Numbered from the stretch's first letter, positions 19,061 to 29,045 are shown. The stretch is DNA of 64,000 nt from Arcicella sp034931005 (GCF_034931005.1 NZ_JAYGIN010000024.1:56384-120383), one strand, 5' to 3'. Notes: a model not told the origin generated them from the sequence alone. Numbers and translations: made by a program.

Positions 19061-21952
19061 CTAAAATTTATAACTAAGCGTCAAGAAATAAGCTCTTGGT
19101 AGAATACCCAGTGTGGAGTAAATACCATTTGGATTTTTATTAAGCATTTCTTTAGTAAAGCCTTGCGTATCAAGAGCCGCAGGGAAGCCTCCTGGGGCAG
19201 CCCATCCCATAACTCCATAAGTATTTGCTAAGTTATTTATGCTTGCACTTAATTGTATGTGATTTGAAATTGTGTAGCCTGCATTAAAATCTAAAGAACT
19301 AAAGTCTGGTAATTGGAAGGCATTTGCAACATTTGCCCAACGCTTACCCATATATTGAAAGATTAAAGATGTATAAAAACGGTCTGAGTTATACGTTGGT
19401 GTTATGGTAAACATAACTGGAGCAACATTATCAGTCTTATTGCCAGAGTAGTCAACTTTTACATCATCTGCGGAGCCATTCGCATTTGCTAAATATACTG
19501 TAAAGTCTGTGGCTTTTGAATCTTGGAAAATCCCGACTGCTCTCAAACTGAAACGTTTTGAAAAGTTATAATTTGCCTCAATTTCTAAACCTGTTGTTTC
19601 AAATTTTTCATAAACTCTTGGCGGACCATAATACGTACCATCCGTATTCTGAAAAACCTGAAAATTGGGAACATTACTCAAGCGTGTATAAAATGGAGTA
19701 ACAAACAAATTCAATTTGTCCTTTTTAACTTTTAATCCGAACTCAAGCATTTGTGTACTTTGGGCTTCAACGGGTAGTTCTGCGGCAAGATTCTGATTTG
19801 AAAAATCTAAAAACAGACCTAAATCGGGAGATTTTCTACCCTGTGAAAAACGACCATAAAACGCTAATTCATCATTCATTTTATAGTTCATCCCCGCTGA
19901 ATAAGAAACGGTGCTGGCATTTTTAGTATAGCTAATTGTTGGGTTCTTTGACCAAATTCTATTGTCATATAAAGTTAGGGCATTTCCATCAATACCTGTT
20001 TGACTATCAGTACCTCTTTTTGGTGTTGAGAAAGAAGCGGAAATATCAAATGTTTCATAACGAATACCCCAATCAAAGTTTACTTTTGAGCCTATTTGCC
20101 AATTATGACCAACGAAAAAAGCTAATTTATCGACGGTTGCTTTATTATCATAATAACCTCCAGCCCCATAGTTAGCAATTCCTTTCGAATCTGTAAAGTC
20201 AAAAATTTGTCCAGCCAGATTGGTATATTTTATTCCCACCAATTTAGGTTGATTTTCAACAGTGGCAAAAGCTTGTGCCGAAGGAACGGTAGCAACTCTT
20301 GTTACCGTTGAGGTTGAATAATACACGCCTGCCGTCAAAGACATATTTTTTAGTTTTTTAGAGATGGTTGCTTGGTCTATAACTTCTGTTAAATCTATAT
20401 TCGTATATGGATTAGGGTTATAAAACAAAGCATTTTGTAAAACCTCAATACCAGGTAAATTTAGGTTGTTGGGAATAAATCTAATACCACCACTTGTTGG
20501 GGTTGGAGGCAATTGAGATACACTTCCATAAGATGCACCTGTTGCAGGGTTATAAAAATTATACGTTCCAAATTTTCCTGCCATACCTGCTACACCATAA
20601 AAAGTAACTTGGTCAACTCTAAATGGGAACACAATTTGAGTCGTATTTAGCTCATTGTTCTTAGCGGAAAAACGGATATTATTATTAAATGTCCAGCCTT
20701 CACCAAAGGTTTGTTCCCAATTAAGACCAATCGCTTTATCGGCATATCTTCCAACATTACGAGTATTGTAGTTTATATCAGCACCTGCAAATGGAGTTCC
20801 CAAAATAGAAAATTGCACATCTTGTACTAAGGTTGATGATGTGTTGTCAAACCCTTTAACAATTTGCGGGTTGTCAAAACCAATAGTTGGTGTCTGCTCA
20901 AATTGTGCAGTTCTATCATCCAAAAACTTAGTATAAAGTTTTAATGACCCCGAACGGTAATTTTTAACGATATTTGCTTTAATCTGTCCACCTCTGCTCA
21001 ATGGGTATCCCGGATATTTTGGTCCATCGGCATATCGATAAAAGCCCCCCACATTAAATGTTAAATCCTTTGTTTTGTTTAGCGGACCTCCTACATTAAA
21101 ATCACCTCTATAATATGGTTTTTTGCCATTACCTTCTAAACCCATTTTCAATCTAAACTCAGTAGATAAAGCTGTCGTTCCAACTTTTGAAATATAGTTA
21201 AATATCCCTCCTGGTGCGTTTGCCCCTAAAATTGAAGCCGTACCACCTCTAACTGCTTCCACTTTCAATATAGTAGCATCAGCTCTTAAAAAACCATCTG
21301 CTTTTAGTGTAGGGTCTGTTGCAGTAGCTCCTGGGTTTGCCATAATTGGGAGTCCATCTTCTTGCAAAGAAATGTATGCAGAGCCACCGCCATAATTTAA
21401 TCCACGAGTATAAACAGATGCGTTGACCTCCCCTCTTGAAGTATTTACATAGACACCAGGAACATTTTTCAGTAAATCTACCGAACTATTCACAGCCATA
21501 CGTTCAATTTGCTTTGCACCAATACTTGTAATGGCAACAGACGCTTCCATTCTTGTTCTTTTATCCAGTACACCAGTAATTACAACCTCTTCAAGAGCAG
21601 TATCATCATCTTCTAAAATAATATTCAGTGTATTCATATCTCCAATACGACGTTCTACCGTCCTGTAACCAATAAAGCTAAAAACTAATATAGAATTTTC
21701 GATGATACCTTCAAGCAGATACTTGCCGTCCTTATCAGTAACAGTACCTCTTTTTGTTCCTTTTATAGAGATATTGACTCCTATTAAGGGTTCTCCAGCT
21801 TGAGAAGATACTTTTCCTGAAATACTGTTTTGTATAAACTTCACATTAGATGAAATAGCCGTTTGGGTTGCCCCCAACAGTTGAAAAGTACCAACGAGAA
21901 ATAATAGAATACATAATGAAGTTAATTGCAGAGTGGTTTGTGTTGTTTTCAT
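19061..21952 (-). CDS. TonB-dependent outer-membrane receptor
   Basis: A 963-residue receptor. It has a signal peptide, a CarboxypepD_reg-like domain (about 40-120, with ISGKVSSQAGEPLIGVNISI), a plug (about 125-250, with VNSSVDLLKNVPGVYVNTSR and GGTASILGANAPGG) and a 22-strand barrel ending in the aromatic LTLSYKF. No SusD partner is next to it, so it is not a classical SusCD pair. It precedes the aromatic-type operon and probably brings in its substrate or an iron source. No stop or frameshift is seen. Confidence 0.88.
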   Translation of the reverse strand: MKTTQTTLQLTSLCILLFLVGTFQLLGATQTAISSNVKFIQNSISGKVSSQAGEPLIGVNISIKGTKRGTVTDKDGKYLLEGIIENSILVFSFIGYRTVERRIGDMNTLNIILEDDDTALEEVVITGVLDKRTRMEASVAITSIGAKQIERMAVNSSVDLLKNVPGVYVNTSRGEVNASVYTRGLNYGGGSAYISLQEDGLPIMANPGATATDPTLKADGFLRADATILKVEAVRGGTASILGANAPGGIFNYISKVGTTALSTEFRLKMGLEGNGKKPYYRGDFNVGGPLNKTKDLTFNVGGFYRYADGPKYPGYPLSRGGQIKANIVKNYRSGSLKLYTKFLDDRTAQFEQTPTIGFDNPQIVKGFDNTSSTLVQDVQFSILGTPFAGADINYNTRNVGRYADKAIGLNWEQTFGEGWTFNNNIRFSAKNNELNTTQIVFPFRVDQVTFYGVAGMAGKFGTYNFYNPATGASYGSVSQLPPTPTSGGIRFIPNNLNLPGIEVLQNALFYNPNPYTNIDLTEVIDQATISKKLKNMSLTAGVYYSTSTVTRVATVPSAQAFATVENQPKLVGIKYTNLAGQIFDFTDSKGIANYGAGGYYDNKATVDKLAFFVGHNWQIGSKVNFDWGIRYETFDISASFSTPKRGTDSQTGIDGNALTLYDNRIWSKNPTISYTKNASTVSYSAGMNYKMNDELAFYGRFSQGRKSPDLGLFLDFSNQNLAAELPVEAQSTQMLEFGLKVKKDKLNLFVTPFYTRLSNVPNFQVFQNTDGTYYGPPRVYEKFETTGLEIEANYNFSKRFSLRAVGIFQDSKATDFTVYLANANGSADDVKVDYSGNKTDNVAPVMFTITPTYNSDRFYTSLIFQYMGKRWANVANAFQLPDFSSLDFNAGYTISNHIQLSASINNLANTYGVMGWAAPGGFPAALDTQGFTKEMLNKNPNGIYSTLGILPRAYFLTLSYKF

Positions 21953-22468
21953 GACATGATTGTTTATGGATATTTCTACATACTTTTAAATATAGAATGT
22001 TCTTTGTCTGGAGACACGTAATTTTCTATTTTTAATCTGTAAAAACTATATCACAAAGGTGATGAAAATCAACATCATGCCGTTAGGCAAAAAACAGGAG
22101 TTATTATGCAAAAACAATCAATTTTTATTTTTTCAAGAATAAATAAAGTAATTCTAATTAATCGTACAAGGTGGACTTAATGTTTTGATACTTTGTATTA
22201 GGAGTTAGTTATTGGAAATTTGTATTAAAGTCGCTAATAATCAGATTATTACTATTAATGCAAACCTAAATTGTTTTTTTACGGGTTTAAAAATATTAAT
22301 TTCTATTAATTATCTGGGTATTATGGAATAAGTGGAGAGACTATTTAAGAATTACTATGACCATAAGGTTGATTATTAATGACTTATGGTATTTCGGGAT
22401 AGTATTTTTATTTTGATAGTATTCAAACAAGCTGATTAATAGAGGATTTCAATTGTAAGCCCTATTTA
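21953..22468. other. Intergenic region without a recognised gene
   Basis: This 516-base AT-rich gap lies upstream of the TonB receptor and downstream of the AraC gene. I see no ORF, strong hairpin or gene relic in it. It should contain the receptor promoter and possibly the binding sites of the neighbouring AraC protein. Confidence 0.4.
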
Positions 22469-23380
22469 TTAGACTAATCCTCTATATTCAGTTGGGGTAA
22501 AACCCGTTTTGTTCTTAAAAAATCGTGCAAAATCACTTGGGTCTTGTTTCCCAATTTTAAAGGCAATATCGCTAATAGATAAGGTAGATTGTTTTAATAA
22601 AACTTTAGATTCCAGTAAAACCATTTCATCCAGCAACGTATGGGCTGATTTCCCTGTGATTGATTTTACACACTTTTGTAGATGATTGGGAGAGATTGAT
22701 AGTAAGTCTGCATATTCAGAAACAAGCGTTTTTTCATATATAAACTGAATGAGAGCATTTTTGTATTGTTGTGTTATTCTGAGTGCTGCGTTTTTATGTT
22801 GAATTAAATCTGGTTCTGCAAATCTCTTAAGTTCAACAAAAAGGCATAGTAAGTTCATTTTAATGACTTCAAATTTACCTTTATGATTATTTAAAAACTC
22901 TTTTTCAATTCTAAATAAAATATTCAAAATATCCTGCAAGTTTTCTTGAGGTACAACAAGCATAGGGTTGCTTGCAAAGTTCAAAAAACTAAACTCCTGT
23001 ACAATTGCCCTATGCCCCAAACTATGTTGCAATAAATCAAGTTCAAAATGGCAATAGAACCCTTTTGAATCTTCTGACATTTTTTCGTGCGTTGAGATTT
23101 GATAAGCTGGGAGAAAAAAAAATGTATTTTCTCCCAAAGCGTAGTTATCTAATCCTTTACTTCGGGCAGTAGAACCATGAGTGATAAACTCAAAATCAAA
23201 GACCGTTTTACGATGTGGTAAAAGTGGAAATTTCATCGAGTCTTTAAAATTTTCTATTCTACTAATATAGAAAAAATTTGACGGCGGATGCAAGGAGTTT
23301 TTTTGTTCAGAATCTTTGAAAAAAAAATTCCTTATTTCAAATGCGTTCAAAGTTGGTATTTCTACACCTTTTTCTTCCAT
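22469..23380 (-). CDS. AraC-family transcriptional regulator
   Basis: A 303-residue regulator. The N-terminal ~190 residues form a cupin-like sensor (DFEFITHGSTARSKGLDNYA). The C-terminal ~100 residues carry two HTH motifs, including YADLLSISPNHLQKCVKSIT and ISDIAFKIGKQDPSDFARFF. Its ATG overlaps the MFS stop codon by one base, so it is translationally coupled to the transporter. Its position between the MFS gene and the TonB receptor suggests that it controls this catabolic cluster. Confidence 0.83.
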   Translation of the reverse strand: MEEKGVEIPTLNAFEIRNFFFKDSEQKNSLHPPSNFFYISRIENFKDSMKFPLLPHRKTVFDFEFITHGSTARSKGLDNYALGENTFFFLPAYQISTHEKMSEDSKGFYCHFELDLLQHSLGHRAIVQEFSFLNFASNPMLVVPQENLQDILNILFRIEKEFLNNHKGKFEVIKMNLLCLFVELKRFAEPDLIQHKNAALRITQQYKNALIQFIYEKTLVSEYADLLSISPNHLQKCVKSITGKSAHTLLDEMVLLESKVLLKQSTLSISDIAFKIGKQDPSDFARFFKNKTGFTPTEYRGLV

Positions 23381-24702
23381 TATATTCGTGATTCAATGAT
23401 TTGTCTATACGGTTTTAGTACCAAAATTGATAGGGTTAATCCAACCGTTCCACCGATTAAAAATAGCCACATTAAGGAGTAACGAATCATATTTTCATCT
23501 TTAAAAATATAATCGGTAAAAATAGCTACTAATGCTGGTCCTAAAGCTAAACCGACAAGATTTAGAATAAAAAGCATGATTGATGATGATAACGCTCTGA
23601 CTTGATTGGGCATAATTTCTTGAACTGCTGCCGTTGCTGCTCCAAAAGGTGCTGAAAGTCCAAATGCAGGTAGAGCCATCAATAACAACGACCACTCTGC
23701 ATGAGGCATAAGAACTGCAATTGCCCCAAAAAAGCAAAGTGTAGCACCAATAACACTAATCCGAAGTCTACCATCTGTTTTGCCTTGTTTCGTAAGTCTA
23801 TCTGCATACCAGCCACCAAATAATACACCTGTAATTGAACAAATTACTAAAACTGTTCCATAAAATGCCCCAGCACGAGGTACAGCCCAACCATAGGTGC
23901 GTGACACGAATGTAGGAACCCAAGCATTACATCCAAAATTAACTAATGCTTGTGAAGAAGTAATAAAACATATCATTAAATAAGTTTTACGATACTTGAA
24001 GATTATTTTTATTGCCTCTGAAAAGGAAAGTGTTACATCTTGTCCATCTTTTTGTAAAAGGTTTTTTCGAGTAGGTTCTTTTATCGTAAATAACAGTAAA
24101 GTAATGACTAAACCAGGTAATCCTACATATAGAAATATAATTTGCCAAGGGAATATTTGCCCTAAAATCGGTACAATTATCATTCCTTCAGTTGGTAAAT
24201 TAGCAACAATTCCTGAGCCAATCAGTGTTGCCAAACCTGAACCCAAAAAGATTCCCATTGTAAAAATACTCATGGCGGTTGCTAATTTATTTTTAGGAAA
24301 TAAATCCGCAATCATAGAATATGCCGAAGGAGATAGAGTTGATTCTCCAACGCCAACGCCCATTCTGACCAAAAAAAATTGTAAGTAAGTACCGATACCA
24401 GCACATAGCGTTGTCATAGCCGACCAAACAGTGATGCCAATCATAACAATATTTCTACGATTACTTCTATCTGCTAAACGCCCTATGATGACTCCAAATA
24501 ATGTATAAAATATGGCAAATGAAAGTCCCATCAATAAACTTACTTCCGTATCAGAAAGCATCAAATCTCTCTTGATTGGTTTTACTAATAAACTTAGAAT
24601 TTGTCGATCTATAAAAGAAGATATATTGGCGAGTGTGAGTAATACAACGATGTACCAAGCATGGGTATTTGAACTATTTGATTTGAGGGAGTCTTCTTTC
24701 AT
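23380..24702 (-). CDS. MFS transporter (spinster-like)
   Basis: A 440-residue inner-membrane protein with 12 predicted hydrophobic segments and the MFS loop motif GRLADRSNRRN between helices 2 and 3. The opening NISSFIDRQILSLLVKPIK resembles the spinster/ACS-type carriers that move organic acids and aromatic acids. It is the first gene of a two-gene operon with the AraC regulator and probably imports the substrate that the TonB receptor brings through the outer membrane. The 272-base gap to the next gene holds no recognised feature. Confidence 0.82.
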   Translation of the reverse strand: MKEDSLKSNSSNTHAWYIVVLLTLANISSFIDRQILSLLVKPIKRDLMLSDTEVSLLMGLSFAIFYTLFGVIIGRLADRSNRRNIVMIGITVWSAMTTLCAGIGTYLQFFLVRMGVGVGESTLSPSAYSMIADLFPKNKLATAMSIFTMGIFLGSGLATLIGSGIVANLPTEGMIIVPILGQIFPWQIIFLYVGLPGLVITLLLFTIKEPTRKNLLQKDGQDVTLSFSEAIKIIFKYRKTYLMICFITSSQALVNFGCNAWVPTFVSRTYGWAVPRAGAFYGTVLVICSITGVLFGGWYADRLTKQGKTDGRLRISVIGATLCFFGAIAVLMPHAEWSLLLMALPAFGLSAPFGAATAAVQEIMPNQVRALSSSIMLFILNLVGLALGPALVAIFTDYIFKDENMIRYSLMWLFLIGGTVGLTLSILVLKPYRQIIESRI

Positions 24703-24974
24703 TGATTTTGACTTTATTTTAATTCATAAAATATGAAAATATTATATTTGAATAGTGCAAAATTTGCACTATTCATTGAATTAAAAAAGGCGAAAAAACT
24801 CTAATACTATGCAAAATCAATTAAAATTGAAAAAGAATAGACAAAAATGAGTGTTTTAGCTTGAGATAATTGTTAATCATTCAACACATCTTAACCATAA
24901 AAAATAGATTGAAAATACAATGTTTAACCCAACTGTTCTTTAATTTTAAAAAACCTTTTGAGATAACTTAAACG

Positions 24975-25634
24975 TTATTTTCCTCCAAAAGTATAGCCTA
25001 CGGATATATTAAAAATTAAAGGTGAATTATCAATTCCTACGTTGGCAACTTTTTGATTCTCGGTTTTTTGGGTGGTTTTGTTGTGGTAACTAAACGAATC
25101 ATCGCTTAAAGAACTACCTACATTAGGCCAATATCGTAAACTTGTAGCAGTAGTTATGCCTTGCAAAATCTTCTTCTGACTATTTCTGAACGGGAAATAA
25201 CGATAATAGACACCCGCCCCCAGCGTAAATGTTTTATAATCTTTTATCCTATTGTTGATATTTTGTGGCTCATCTTTATAATACACTTCCCAGCTATGTA
25301 GCTTGGGTTCAAAGCGGACATCAAGATTTGAAGTGAACCTATACCCAATGCCAAAACCCGTTGAAAACGGCAAATATAAATCTACATTTTGACTTTTATA
25401 TTCTCCTCCCGATGCCGATGGAGGGTTTAGATTAAAACCATGTGAATAATCAAAAATCATTCGATTTGTGGTATAATTCACTTCTATATTGCCGCCTTTT
25501 AGAGCTATGGGCTGAATTAATCCCGCCACAATCGAAAGTTTATAACTATACAATAGCTCTTTCTTGGTTTTCTTTTGAGCAAAACATTGAATTGTCAAAG
25601 CCAGTAATGCTATACTTAAAAATATTTTTTTCAT
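24975..25634 (-). CDS. Predicted outer-membrane beta-barrel protein, unknown function
   Basis: 219 residues. An N-terminal signal peptide (MKKIFLSIALLALTIQCFA) is followed by alternating hydrophobic strands such as FGIGYRFTSNLDVRFEPKL and FTLGAGVYYRYFPF. The C-terminus FNISVGYTFGGK looks like a closing barrel strand. I recognise no family. It follows another barrel-like gene by 10 bases, and both lie downstream of a Crp/Fnr regulator, so they are probably one operon for the cell surface. Confidence 0.65.
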   Translation of the reverse strand: MKKIFLSIALLALTIQCFAQKKTKKELLYSYKLSIVAGLIQPIALKGGNIEVNYTTNRMIFDYSHGFNLNPPSASGGEYKSQNVDLYLPFSTGFGIGYRFTSNLDVRFEPKLHSWEVYYKDEPQNINNRIKDYKTFTLGAGVYYRYFPFRNSQKKILQGITTATSLRYWPNVGSSLSDDSFSYHNKTTQKTENQKVANVGIDNSPLIFNISVGYTFGGK

Positions 25635-25644
25635 AGTTTCGTTT

Positions 25645-26208
25645 TTAAAAATTAATTCCTAAAAGGATGTTTCCGTGGAGAAAATTATCTGGTTTGCCAC
25701 CACGTGGGCCAATATCAGCGATAATATTACCAAGACCTCCAAATTGTGGCGTCAGGTAAATGATATTTTCCCCTTTTTTGATTAAATTTAATTTGTAGCC
25801 CACATTAGTTTCCCAAAACCAAGTTGGTGTTTCGTAGTTTTTCCCATCAATTAGGTTTTTGGTTCCCCAAGCATAACCCATGTTTGACTTGGCTTCGATA
25901 TGGAGTCCCTTCCATAAGTATTGTCTGTAACCAACTACAAGCATATATTCATTGATTTTCTCTACCACATCATGCTTTACATTTGGACGAATGTAAACTC
26001 CAATAATCAATTCGCCATGATTTTTGAAATTAATAGGCGTTAATCGTTTAGTGGCTTGAATACGAATGATTTGAACTGTTGGATAAAAGGGTTGGAATAG
26101 CTCAGTTTCTACTCCCCATTTTTGGGATGAAGGCATTTCGACTACTTGGGAAAAGGCACTAAAAGTATGGCAGATATATCCACCAAAGAAAAGAAGGATT
26201 GTTTTCAT
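25645..26208 (-). CDS. Predicted outer-membrane protein, unknown function
   Basis: 187 residues when started at ATG 26208, which gives a clean signal peptide MKTILLFFGGYICHTFSAFS; the longer frame starts 42 bases earlier without one. Strand-like segments such as EYMLVVGYRQYLWKGLHIEA and FWETNVGYKLNLI, and the C-terminal GNILLGINF, suggest a small outer-membrane barrel. No catalytic motif is visible. It pairs with the barrel-like gene immediately downstream. Confidence 0.62.
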   Translation of the reverse strand: MKTILLFFGGYICHTFSAFSQVVEMPSSQKWGVETELFQPFYPTVQIIRIQATKRLTPINFKNHGELIIGVYIRPNVKHDVVEKINEYMLVVGYRQYLWKGLHIEAKSNMGYAWGTKNLIDGKNYETPTWFWETNVGYKLNLIKKGENIIYLTPQFGGLGNIIADIGPRGGKPDNFLHGNILLGINF

Positions 26209-26293
26209 TTTATACTTATGTGTTTGATACAAGTACAAAATTACGCTCACAAGAAGCTTCGAATTCTTAACCTACGTTAGGAAAATGAGCAAA

Positions 26294-26869
26294 TTATTTT
26301 TCCATAATATTTTTACGGATTCGACTCAAGGACTCAGGCTTTATGCCAATATAAGAAGCAATATAGTGCTGAGGAATACGCTCCATCACTTTGGGTCGTT
26401 CTTTTATTAGGTTAAGGTAACGCTCTTCGGCAGTGAAGTTTTCGAGCATTTCATTTCTACTCCTTACACCCAGAAAAGCATTTTCTGCCATTTTCCTTCC
26501 TAATTTTTCAAATTTTGGCATTTCATCATAAATTTCATGTATATTTTTGGATGAAAGCATCAATACATCTGTTTTTTCGAGTGTCTGAATATTTAGTCTG
26601 GACGGGCGACCCGTAAGAAAACTATCGAAGTCTGTGTACCAAGTATTTTCAAAGAAAAACTGTGCTGTATTTTCTTCTCCGTCAATGTTATAAAAGTATC
26701 TTAAACAACCTTTATTGATAAAATATACATTATCACAAACTTGTCCTTCTTGTAAAATCAATTCTTTTTTCTTGAATTGTCTGACCTGCAACTTATTCAC
26801 AAAATAATCTTGCTCGCTTTTATCAAGCAAAATAAACTGTGCAAGGCTATTTAATATTTTGTCAAACAT
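26294..26869 (-). CDS. Crp/Fnr-family transcriptional regulator
   Basis: 191 residues from ATG 26869 (MFDKILNSLAQF); an upstream in-frame start adds 14 unlikely residues. The cyclic-nucleotide-binding fold (about 20-130) has the QFKKKELILQEGQVCDNVYF strand pair. The C-terminal winged HTH is RIPQHYIASYIGIKPESLSR. No cysteine cluster of classical Fnr is seen. An Fnr/Crp-like palindrome lies about 350 bases upstream. It probably regulates the two membrane protein genes downstream and/or the divergent cupin gene. Confidence 0.82.
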   Translation of the reverse strand: MFDKILNSLAQFILLDKSEQDYFVNKLQVRQFKKKELILQEGQVCDNVYFINKGCLRYFYNIDGEENTAQFFFENTWYTDFDSFLTGRPSRLNIQTLEKTDVLMLSSKNIHEIYDEMPKFEKLGRKMAENAFLGVRSRNEMLENFTAEERYLNLIKERPKVMERIPQHYIASYIGIKPESLSRIRKNIMEK

Positions 26870-27171
26870 ACTTAATGGTTTAATATTCAAATGGTTTCGC
26901 AAATATAGCAAAACTATAAAATGCGGCTCGTTTGATTTCTAAAAATAGAATGTTTTGTTTTATCTCAACAGTTTGTATGAGCATAAATCTTGCTTTTTTA
27001 CATAGCTTGGTGGACTCATAAATTCTTTTGTATTGTTTGATACTGCGGTTATTTCAGTAGGAATACACCTTATTTTTCCTATTGCTACTTTTCTTAGTGT
27101 AACCAATTTCTCTTTCAAATGAAAATGGTTGTAGGCTAAAATTTATTTCGGAATTATATACTATTTGACGC

Positions 27172-27210
27172 AAAACCTCACCTCCGACCCCTGGAGGGGG
27201 TGAGGTTTTT
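27172..27210. terminator. Strong GC-rich hairpin with flanking A and T runs
   Basis: AAAACCTCACC pairs with GGTGAGGTTTT around a CCCC/GGGG core, ending in a T-run. It looks like a bidirectional terminator, yet it lies between two divergent genes (26869 leftward, 27426 rightward) where none is expected. It may end a small RNA or be a dispersed intergenic repeat. No other gene was seen between 26870 and 27425. Confidence 0.55.
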
Positions 27211-27221
27211 ATTGAAAAAAC

Positions 27222-27235
27222 TTGACTTACGTCAA
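27222..27235. promoter_or_regulatory. Putative Crp/Fnr-type operator
   Basis: The perfect palindrome TTGACTTACGTCAA matches the TTGAC-N4-GTCAA form of Crp/Fnr-superfamily sites. It lies 190 bases upstream of the cupin gene and 350 bases upstream of the divergent Crp/Fnr gene. Binding is inferred. Confidence 0.4.
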
Positions 27236-27425
27236 AGGGTATATACTTCCGATTTATTTTAAGGGTATATAAATTTGAATGTCATATCAAAAATGTACTA
27301 AAGAATACCAATTTCAATAAAAATATATTCAAATCTAAAATTTAAAATAACTTTTGCCTACCTCCTAAATCCAATTTATCTTTATACTCTATTTTTAATT
27401 ATTCCAATTTATTTAAAATCTATTT

Positions 27426-27947
27426 ATGAATTTAACAATTAATCCTACGATTGAAAAGGCTGACCTTTTCAATCAAATCGCCTCTGAACTCTCAAAATTA
27501 GGTCTTTCAATTTCTGTTCAAGATCAAACTCGCCCATGGGGAGGTTTTTTTGTATTAGAAGAAAGTCAAGCTACTGAATTTGCAGCTCGATATTTTCCTC
27601 AATTAGAAATGTCTGAAATTCAAATTACGAATAAGCTATCACCTAAAATTTTAGTAGTTTCTCCAGATAAACGTTTATCATGGCAATATCATTTCCGTCG
27701 TGCCGAAATTTGGAAAGTAATTGCAGGAACAACAGTTGGTGTAAAAGTGAGTGATAATGATGATGAACCCGAAGAAATTCAAGTTTTAGAATCAGGTAGT
27801 TTCATCCAATTGAATAAGGGTGAGCGTCACCGTTTGATTGGATTAAATGGTTGGGGAGTTGTAGCGGAAATTTGGCAACACACCAATTCTGAACAGCCAT
27901 CTGATGAAGAAGATATTGTAAGATTGCAAGACGACTTTGGTAGATAA
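27426..27947 (+). CDS. Cupin protein, type II mannose-6-phosphate isomerase-like
   Basis: A 173-residue single-cupin protein. RPWGGFFVLEE near residue 37, the RLSWQYHFRRAEIWKVIAGT block and the ending GVVAEIWQHT...EDIVRLQDDFGR match the isomerase half of type II phosphomannose isomerases. The metal-binding His/Glu pattern is partly visible. It would interconvert a sugar phosphate, perhaps mannose-6-phosphate, which would suit the mannan locus, but it is far from it. A non-enzymatic sugar-binding cupin cannot be ruled out. Confidence 0.7.
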   Translation: MNLTINPTIEKADLFNQIASELSKLGLSISVQDQTRPWGGFFVLEESQATEFAARYFPQLEMSEIQITNKLSPKILVVSPDKRLSWQYHFRRAEIWKVIAGTTVGVKVSDNDDEPEEIQVLESGSFIQLNKGERHRLIGLNGWGVVAEIWQHTNSEQPSDEEDIVRLQDDFGR

Positions 27948-27960
27948 TTTTTAGGGATAA

Positions 27961-28152
27961 AATACAGCACTGACCAAACTTAATTGTTCAAGTAATAATT
28001 TAACAGACTTAAATGTTAGTAAAGTTTTAGCGTTGTCATCCTTAGATTGTAGTTCCAATAAAATCAAAACTATCTGTGTAAGTAGTCTAAACCAGCCCTC
28101 ACCAAACAATTGGGTGAAAGACGCAACAGCAACATACTCAATTTGTAAATAA
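27961..28152 (+). pseudogene. C-terminal relic of a leucine-rich-repeat surface protein
   Basis: Reading + from 27961 gives NTALTKLNCSSNNLTDLNVS, then LSSLDCSSNKIKTICV and NNWVKDATATYSICK before a TAA at 28150. This is the end of a Bacteroidota internalin-like LRR protein (LxxLxCSxNxLTxLDVS repeats and the WxKDATAxY cap). The frame is open only from a stop just upstream and no start exists. It is a gene fragment left in the 430-base gap. Confidence 0.65.
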
Positions 28153-28204
28153 ATATAGGGAATGATGGGAGACACCGCAAACAAAACTACCGATAATAAC
28201 TAAG

Positions 28205-28239
28205 CCTTGATGGTTTGGCATTCAGTCAAACCATCAAGG
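28205..28239. repeat. Perfect 13-bp palindrome, no T-run
   Basis: CCTTGATGGTTTG (28205-28217) and its complement (28227-28239) surround a 9-base loop. No T-run follows. It may be a terminator remnant, a structured RNA element or a footprint of a recombination site. The rest of the gap to 28376 shows nothing recognisable. Confidence 0.5.
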
Positions 28240-28376
28240 AATGAAGGACGCTTAGTGTTGAACTTAACCTCTATTGGCGGTCTGCTTCAATGGTTGCTTT
28301 TATGGATTGTTTTTCGACTTGAAGATATTTGGAAAAGCAGGTTTTCGAAACACCACAAATTTTAAACAGTTAAAAA

Positions 28377-28994
28377 ATGACAATCAAGAAAATTCATTAC
28401 CTATCAGGACTAACGATTACGGTTTTTATCGGATTACATTTATTCAATCACTTTTGTAGCATTTGGGGTGCGGAAAAACATATTGAAGTAATGAACACTT
28501 TGCGATTATTCTATCGTAATATTTTTATTGAAACAATTTTATTAATTGCGGTACTTCTACAAATTGTATCGGGGTTGAAACTTTTCAAAACGAACAGAAA
28601 AATAGCCACAAATCTATTTGATAAACTTCACATTTGGACGGGATTATACTTGGCTATATTTTTCATGATTCATTTAAGTGCAGTTTTAGGTGGGCGACTT
28701 TTTTTAAACCTTGATACAAATTTTTATTTTGGTGTAGCAGGACTGAATTCGTTTCCTTTTAATTTGTTTTTTGTTCCATATTACGGATTTGCCGTACTTT
28801 CATTTTTTGGACACATGGCTGCTATTCACTATAAAAAAATGCAACAATCTGTATTTGGTTTGACACCCAAAAGACAATCATTTGCCATTTTGATTTTAGG
28901 ATTGGTTATGACAATTATAATCTTGTATGGTTTAACAAATCATTTTATCGGGGTAACAGTACCGAAAGAATACAATGTACTAATTGGGAAATAA
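28377..28994 (+). CDS. Membrane protein resembling a di-haem cytochrome b
   Basis: 205 residues with about five hydrophobic helices. Histidines sit in membrane helices at GLHLFNHFC, KLHIWTGLY, FMIHLSAVLGG and FFGHMAAIHY. Paired histidines in such helices are the usual haem ligands in cytochrome b-type subunits (for example of the succinate dehydrogenase/YedZ kind). No partner redox subunit is adjacent, so a stand-alone or orphan role is likely. The haem assignment is inference; I do not recognise the exact family. Confidence 0.5.
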   Translation: MTIKKIHYLSGLTITVFIGLHLFNHFCSIWGAEKHIEVMNTLRLFYRNIFIETILLIAVLLQIVSGLKLFKTNRKIATNLFDKLHIWTGLYLAIFFMIHLSAVLGGRLFLNLDTNFYFGVAGLNSFPFNLFFVPYYGFAVLSFFGHMAAIHYKKMQQSVFGLTPKRQSFAILILGLVMTIIILYGLTNHFIGVTVPKEYNVLIGK

Positions 28995-29045
28995 AAAACA
29001 GACAACGATTCAATACTATTAGGCAAACAAAATATAAAACATACA

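Noticed and set aside
27951..28184. Minus-strand 77-aa ORF
   Set aside because: The opposite strand encodes a clear LRR relic; the ORF is its shadow.
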